DNA of 16,874 nucleotides from UBA4729 sp038236865. GTDB taxonomy: Bacteria > Patescibacteriota > Saccharimonadia > Saccharimonadales > UBA4665. This document shows positions 13,177 through 16,874 of the stretch, one piece after another (the first letter of the stretch is position 1; each line of letters opens with the position of its first letter). A program made the position numbers and the translations under genes. Location of the stretch: assembly GCA_038236865.1 (NCBI GenBank), contig JBBRZI010000026.1, positions 1 through 16,874 on the forward strand, in the 5' to 3' direction. The notes under the pieces were generated by a model, which saw nothing but the letters and a program-made list of their open reading frames with translations, was not told the DNA's origin and searched no databases.

Positions 13177-14406
13177 TTTATTAAGGTAGGCTTGGGCGGC
13201 CTTAAGCTGCGTGTCGTTGCTGGCTTTGATGTCGGCATCGGTAAGCTTGACTACCTGATCGGGGGTAATCCCCTTTTTGTTGATGTTCTGGCCGTTGGGC
13301 CGGTACCAGCTGGCGACGGTAACTTTGAGCTGTGAACCATCACCAAAGTTGATCAGCTGCTGGACGACGCCCTTACCATAGCTCTTGGTGCCAATCAGGT
13401 AAGCGGCTTTGTTGTCGTGCAGCGCACCGGCAGTGATTTCGGAGGCGCTGGCGCTACCTTCGTTGATGAGGACGACCGTAGGAATACCGTTGAGCGTATT
13501 ACTGCCCAAGCCGTAGTAATTCTGCATAACCTGCGCTCCGCGCTTTTCTTGCAGGATCGTTTTGCCTTCGGGTACCCACAAGCTGGAGACCTTGACGGCG
13601 GCTTCGAGCAGACCGCCCGGATCGTTGCGCAGGTCGAGGATTATCCCTTTGACATGGTCGCCGGCAAACTGGGTAGCGGCCTTTTGGGTAAGCTCAGTCG
13701 TATCATTGGCAAACGTGCTGATTTGAATGTAGCCAATGTTACCATCGAGGGTTTTGGTCGTGACGCTTGGCAGCGTAATATTATCACGCACAATCATAAA
13801 CGTCAGCGGCTCGATCTTGTTGCGAACAACTTGGAGGGTGACTTTGGTGCCTTTTGGCCCACGAATCTTTGTCACGGCTTCGTCAACCGATTCGCCGCTC
13901 GTATTATGACCGTCGACGCTGACTATAATATCCTGGGCCCGCAACCCGGCTTTTTCAGCCGGCAGCCCGCTGAGGGGCGACATAACCTGTAAATTACCGC
14001 TGCCATCTAGCTCTAGTTGGGCCCCGATGCCACTAAATGAATTATTCAGCTGGTCATTAAAACTTTTGGCTTCGGCGGCCGTGAAGTAAACCGTGTACGG
14101 GTCCTTGGTAGCGGTGGCCAGGCCGTGCTTGAGGCCGTCGGTTAACTGCCCAGCGCTGACTTTGCCGTCGTAGTTATCTTTGAGTGACCGATACACTTGG
14201 CTGACTGACGAGTAATCCAGCATGGCCGGCAGATCCGACGCGACCGGCTTATTGCTGGCATAGAACGGGCTGATGCGGCCATCGCCAACCCCGACGCCAA
14301 TCATAAAGATGGCCGCCACGAGCGCGAGCAGCGTCGCTCGTTTGAGCCACTTCCCTTTTCGCCGTGGCGTTGCCGGGTCGGCCACTTCGTTGTCCCTGAA
14401 ATTCAT
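13174..14406 (-). CDS. ctpA: Carboxy-terminal processing protease, S41A family
   Basis: The 410-residue protein has an N-terminal membrane anchor or signal (about 22-41), an N-terminal helical region (60-120), a PDZ domain (about 125-210, GIGAQLELDG to IVSVDGHNTSGESVDEAV), and an S41 protease core. Key motifs are LDLRNDPGGLLEAAV (257-271), VVLINEGSASASEITAGAL with nucleophile S320, and GTKSYGKGVVQ with K345; the Ser-Lys spacing of 25 equals that of E. coli Prc. Such enzymes trim or degrade envelope proteins, including peptidoglycan hydrolases. Its place directly after the CHAP hydrolase and ftsX suggests it controls that system, which is inference. The ATG at 14406 is preceded by AGGAAGA and, immediately before that, by a TATACT box. 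Confidence 0.93.
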   Translation of the reverse strand: MNFRDNEVADPATPRRKGKWLKRATLLALVAAIFMIGVGVGDGRISPFYASNKPVASDLPAMLDYSSVSQVYRSLKDNYDGKVSAGQLTDGLKHGLATATKDPYTVYFTAAEAKSFNDQLNNSFSGIGAQLELDGSGNLQVMSPLSGLPAEKAGLRAQDIIVSVDGHNTSGESVDEAVTKIRGPKGTKVTLQVVRNKIEPLTFMIVRDNITLPSVTTKTLDGNIGYIQISTFANDTTELTQKAATQFAGDHVKGIILDLRNDPGGLLEAAVKVSSLWVPEGKTILQEKRGAQVMQNYYGLGSNTLNGIPTVVLINEGSASASEITAGALHDNKAAYLIGTKSYGKGVVQQLINFGDGSQLKVTVASWYRPNGQNINKKGITPDQVVKLTDADIKASNDTQLKAAQAYLNK

Positions 14407-14413
14407 TCTTCCT

Positions 14414-14422
14414 AGTATAGCA
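14414..14422 (-). promoter_or_regulatory. Extended -10 promoter of the S41 protease gene
   Basis: The minus strand reads TGCTATACT, the same extended -10 as at 2238-2246, 7 bp before the ATG at 14406. The start of transcription would be at or next to the ATG. Confidence 0.45.
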
Positions 14423-14436
14423 GTTTAAGCGCTAGC

Positions 14437-14463
14437 AAAAAGGAGTTTCCGCGATCCCCTTCA
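14437..14463 (-). terminator. Possible weak terminator after the CHAP hydrolase gene
   Basis: On the minus strand AAGGG is followed, after about 13 nt, by TCCTT and a T-tract (14441-14437). The stem is only about 5 bp with one G-T pair, so termination would be partial. Confidence 0.3.
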
Positions 14464-14485
14464 GCTGATGCTAAGAAAACGTTGG

Positions 14486-15625
14486 TTATTGGTAGGTACG
14501 CCACTGGGTTGATAGTCGACCGTTCAACTGAGCGTTGTACTGTGAGACGAAAATCTGGTTGCCGCTGACTGATTCAACGTACATTGCATGGCCCCATGTG
14601 CCGGCGGTGCTAATGGCGATATCACCATGCTGCGGGCTTGCAACAAGCAGGCCACGAGCCCGGGCCTCACCGACCCAAGTCTTGGCATCGCCATAATTAA
14701 TCGGCGCTGATCGGCCAGATGCTTCAACTGCCCAAGCAGCGTAGGAGACGCACTGCCGCGTGCAGTAGCCCCATTGGTCGGGGCCGTCATTATCGACGCA
14801 GCCTGGCGCTGTGCTCATACCAAAACCAGCGTTGGCGTACGGGTAATTACTGGGGTCAAAACCGCCCACAGAGCCTGGGAAGCGAATAAAGTAGTAACCC
14901 CCACTCGTAGTGCTGTTGTTTGCCCGACGCTGCGCTTCGATAAGCGCATTCAGCCTGCCCTGGTTGGCCGCCGTTTGCGCGTTGTAGCTACTCTGCTGCC
15001 CCTCGTTGTAGGACAAAAGACTTGCCTGTTGCGAGTAGGCCGTTGCGAGCTCGGCTTTTTGGCCGTTCTGGCGGACAAGTAAGGCATCAACCTCTACCTT
15101 CTGTGACTGAAGTTGGATTTGCAATGCGGCGATTGTTTTCAATGTTTCTTGAAGCTTATTCTGAACAACAGTCCGATACTCTTGCTTATCCACGAACTCA
15201 CTCAAGTTTTTACTAGTGGCCAGTACTTCTATGGTAGTTGGAGTGCCGTCGACGTACATGGTTTTTATGTCGCTCGAAAGTATCGCTTTCTGACGGGCAA
15301 TTTCCTGCTGCGCGGCAATAATTTGATCTTGGAGCTTGTTCTGTTGAGTGGTGCTGTCATTTATTGCAGATTGCAGTTGCCCGATCTGCGCGTTTAAGTG
15401 GTTGATTGCATCCTGAAAGCTGGCGGCTTCCGTCTGCAGCTGTGCGACAGCGTTGTTGTTGGTATTTATCTGGGCGGTACAATCTGAGATTGAGCCACAA
15501 GTTGCGTCGGCCAAAACCGTCTTGATGCCAGATACCAGGCTAGCCCCTACGAGCACGAGGCTCGCGAAACCGAACGTCACAATTTTTGCTTTATTCGAGA
15601 GCGAATGGAGTGAAGTTATTTTCAT
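14486..15625 (-). CDS. Secreted coiled-coil CHAP-domain peptidoglycan hydrolase, PcsB/CwlO-like
   Basis: The 379-residue protein has a signal peptide (hydrophobic 14-38, likely cut near VLA-D at 39/40). A long coiled coil covers about 50-235 and is broken by the hinge MYVDGTPTTIEVLATSKNLS (123-142), which is typical of PcsB and CwlO. A C-terminal CHAP domain (about 265-379) carries C292 in TRQCVSYAAW, H346 in WGHAMYV and a polar third residue (E351 or N364). In Gram-positive bacteria FtsEX switches on PcsB or CwlO through this coiled coil to split peptidoglycan. Here the gene sits directly after ftsX, strongly supporting the same role. The ATG at 15625 is preferred: a longer in-frame start at 15700 would place the signal peptide internally and lies upstream of the promoter. 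No clear ribosome site is seen. Confidence 0.9.
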   Translation of the reverse strand: MKITSLHSLSNKAKIVTFGFASLVLVGASLVSGIKTVLADATCGSISDCTAQINTNNNAVAQLQTEAASFQDAINHLNAQIGQLQSAINDSTTQQNKLQDQIIAAQQEIARQKAILSSDIKTMYVDGTPTTIEVLATSKNLSEFVDKQEYRTVVQNKLQETLKTIAALQIQLQSQKVEVDALLVRQNGQKAELATAYSQQASLLSYNEGQQSSYNAQTAANQGRLNALIEAQRRANNSTTSGGYYFIRFPGSVGGFDPSNYPYANAGFGMSTAPGCVDNDGPDQWGYCTRQCVSYAAWAVEASGRSAPINYGDAKTWVGEARARGLLVASPQHGDIAISTAGTWGHAMYVESVSGNQIFVSQYNAQLNGRLSTQWRTYQ

Positions 15626-15644
15626 GGGTTTGTTTTGGCTTTTT

Positions 15645-15661
15645 GTGTTAACTAATAACAC
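15645..15661. promoter_or_regulatory. Dyad at the transcription start of the CHAP hydrolase gene
   Basis: GTGTTA (15645-15650) and TAACAC (15656-15661) form a perfect 6-bp inverted repeat with a 5-nt centre. It lies exactly at the predicted transcription start (about 15659). It may be an operator or a short hairpin capping the mRNA. Confidence 0.35.
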
Positions 15662-15665
15662 CCGT

Positions 15666-15694
15666 AATATACCATTTAAACGCAAGCTTTTCAA
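15666..15694 (-). promoter_or_regulatory. Promoter of the CHAP hydrolase gene
   Basis: On the minus strand, TTGAAA (15694-15689), a 17-bp spacer and TATATT (15671-15666) preceded by TGG form the best full promoter in the window. The start would lie near 15659, about 34 nt before the ATG at 15625. This lets the hydrolase be made apart from ftsEX. Confidence 0.7.
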
Positions 15695-15718
15695 TCCCAT
15701 CCCCTGTTCCGGTGCAGC

Positions 15719-15773
15719 CCCCTAAGGGGTCAGACCATTAATACCGGCAACGAACAATCTAGCTACTGTTCGC
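15719..15773 (-). other. Hairpins after ftsX, possible 3' end or weak terminator
   Basis: Just past the ftsX stop, GCGAACA (15773-15767) pairs with TGTTCGT (15756-15750), with one G-T pair. Further on, CCCC-TTA-GGGG lies at 15729-15719. Neither has a T-tract, so a rho-independent terminator is not proven. Confidence 0.3.
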
Positions 15774-15778
15774 ACTGG

Positions 15779-16726
15779 TTATTTCTTTGACACTTTAAAT
15801 TTGAGATAACGCTGTGTGGCAATGACAGACGATGCAGCACCTATAAATATACCGACCATCAGTTGCATGGTCAAGAGCCCCCAGTAGTGAGCTTGGAAAT
15901 AGGTTTGGCTATAACCGATGTCGAGCAGGCCCAAACTTGTCGCTTGCAACGAACCGGACGCGGTCACGAAAATCGCATTTATGATGAGTAAGGACATGAC
16001 GGCCGACAAGAGGCCATAAATGATACTTTCAACCACAAACGGGCCCCGTATGAACCAAGTCGTGGCGCCCAGCAGACGCATAATTTTAATCTCGTCGCGC
16101 CGGTTAAAGATCGCCATCTGGATGGTATTGAAAATGATAAGCACCGAAATGAGCGCAAACACCAGCACCGCGATAACCCCGGCTTGCCTGAGTATATTGG
16201 TAGCGTGAGTGATCTTGTCGATGGCGGCCCGGCGATCGCCGCTATCAGAGGCAGGGTCTGACTGCAAAGCCGCTACGGCCGGCTTTCCAATATACGTGCG
16301 AATGTCATTGATTTTGTTCAGGTCTTTGGGTTTTACTTGGACGGTCGCCGGTAATGGGTTGTCAGTGGAGTTTATGGCCTTCAGCAACTGTTCGTTGCCG
16401 GCGTTTTGTCGCATGTACGTCTGCAATGCCTGGGCTTTGGTGAGGTAGGTTACTGATTGGACGTTTGGCAAGGCCCGTAGCTCCTTAAGCAGTGTTTTGG
16501 TCTGAACTGGCGTAACGTCGTCTTTGAGGTATAGGGAGATATTAATTTTGTCGGTTATTTGGGCGACGGTGTTCGTGAAGGTGGCATTGGCGATAATCGA
16601 GAACAGAATAATCGTCAGTGTCACGGTCATGATAGCCATGGCGGCAACTGCCAGCGAAGTATTGCGAATAAAGTTCACGACACCGGTGTGCACAATGCGA
16701 AGAAAGGTTGTCCAGCGACGTTGCAT
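15779..16726 (-). CDS. ftsX: Cell division protein FtsX
   Basis: FtsX is the membrane part of the FtsEX complex, which turns ATP hydrolysis by FtsE into activation of peptidoglycan hydrolases outside the membrane. The 315-residue protein has the family layout: a short cytoplasmic start (ending GVVNFIRN), TM1 at about 22-46, a large outer loop (50-178) with INISLYLKDDVTP and PNVQSVTYLTKAQAL, TM2 at about 180-203, the cytoplasmic MAIFNRRDEIKIMRLLGATTWFIRGPF (204-230), and TM3 and TM4 near 230-255 and 282-304. The ATG at 16726 lies 1 bp after the ftsE stop. The outer loop has an extra polar stretch (DPASDSGDRRAAID) near TM2. The coiled-coil CHAP hydrolase downstream is its likely partner. Confidence 0.95.
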   Translation of the reverse strand: MQRRWTTFLRIVHTGVVNFIRNTSLAVAAMAIMTVTLTIILFSIIANATFTNTVAQITDKINISLYLKDDVTPVQTKTLLKELRALPNVQSVTYLTKAQALQTYMRQNAGNEQLLKAINSTDNPLPATVQVKPKDLNKINDIRTYIGKPAVAALQSDPASDSGDRRAAIDKITHATNILRQAGVIAVLVFALISVLIIFNTIQMAIFNRRDEIKIMRLLGATTWFIRGPFVVESIIYGLLSAVMSLLIINAIFVTASGSLQATSLGLLDIGYSQTYFQAHYWGLLTMQLMVGIFIGAASSVIATQRYLKFKVSKK

Positions 16727-16727
16727 G

Positions 16728-16874
16728 TTACCCGTGATACTCCGCGTTAGCGCGATCGCTGGCTATTTTACCATTCTGCAACGTGACGACGCGGCGCTTG
16801 AGCTTGTTGACGACCTCGACGTTGTGGGTCGTTAGCAGCACGGTGGTGCCGTAGCGGTTAATTTTCTCCAGCAC
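16728..16874 (-). CDS. ftsE: Cell division ATP-binding protein FtsE, C-terminal end (partial)
   Basis: Forty-eight codons plus the TAA stop are visible; the rest lies beyond the right edge. The translated end reads VLEKINRYGTTVLLTTHNVE, with the H-loop His of ABC ATPases in TTHN, then KRRVVTLQNGKIASDR. The pattern 'IN--GTTV--TTHN---V, KRVV-L--G-I--D' is that of FtsE. The stop is 1 bp before the ftsX start, the normal ftsEX arrangement. The Walker motifs cannot be seen in this fragment. Confidence 0.9.
   Translation of the reverse strand: MLEKINRYGTTVLLTTHNVEVVNKLKRRVVTLQNGKIASDRANAEYHG

Overview
The window looks like chromosomal DNA from a streamlined Patescibacteria (CPR) bacterium, most likely Candidatus Saccharibacteria (TM7). 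The reasons are the dense gene packing, the many GTG starts and 1-4 bp gene junctions, the slim versions of housekeeping proteins, and CPR-style hypothetical membrane proteins beside ftsEX, recO and xseAB. This placement is inference from gene content, without a phylogeny. TGA acts as a stop, because two TGA stops sit in GTGA overlaps with the next gene, so the recoded-TGA CPR groups are unlikely. All genes but two lie on the minus strand. The plus strand is C-rich throughout, including inside the two plus-strand genes, so those two look like lagging-strand genes rather than recent imports.

Layout, left to right: the start of an unknown exported protein (1-180); an operon read leftward from 2205 with a degenerate histidine kinase-like protein, a receiver-like protein with Glu at the phospho-Asp position, and recO; a membrane-anchored hypothetical protein (2309-2971); a palindromic heptad repeat (3022-3120); an operon read leftward from 6009 with a flippase-like membrane protein, xseA, xseB and a FAM173-like SAM methyltransferase; then the two plus-strand genes, a THUMP/Trm11-like RNA methyltransferase (6239-7486) and rpmA for ribosomal protein L27 (7644-7916), each behind a strongly structured leader. 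Then, on the minus strand again: a lipoprotein, an FHA-domain protein, an unknown small protein, a canonical CheY-like receiver, pyrG, a second palindromic repeat, a CtpA-type protease, a PcsB/CwlO-like CHAP hydrolase, ftsX, and the end of ftsE at the right edge.

Functional themes: cell-wall division machinery (FtsEX driving a coiled-coil CHAP hydrolase, with a periplasmic-type protease downstream), DNA repair (RecO, exonuclease VII), RNA modification and translation (Trm11-like enzyme, L27), nucleotide synthesis (PyrG), and signalling (pseudo-kinase/pseudo-receiver pair, CheY-like protein, FHA protein).

The strongest new-looking signals are: (1) the leader of the plus-strand methyltransferase, which folds on paper into one long hairpin of about 165 nt whose base pairs both the Shine-Dalgarno sequence and the start codon; (2) the rpmA leader, with two mutually exclusive foldings; and (3) two dispersed palindromes built of 7- or 8-nt units that share a GAGCTRCAGCTC core and begin exactly at the TAG stop codon of the gene reading into them.
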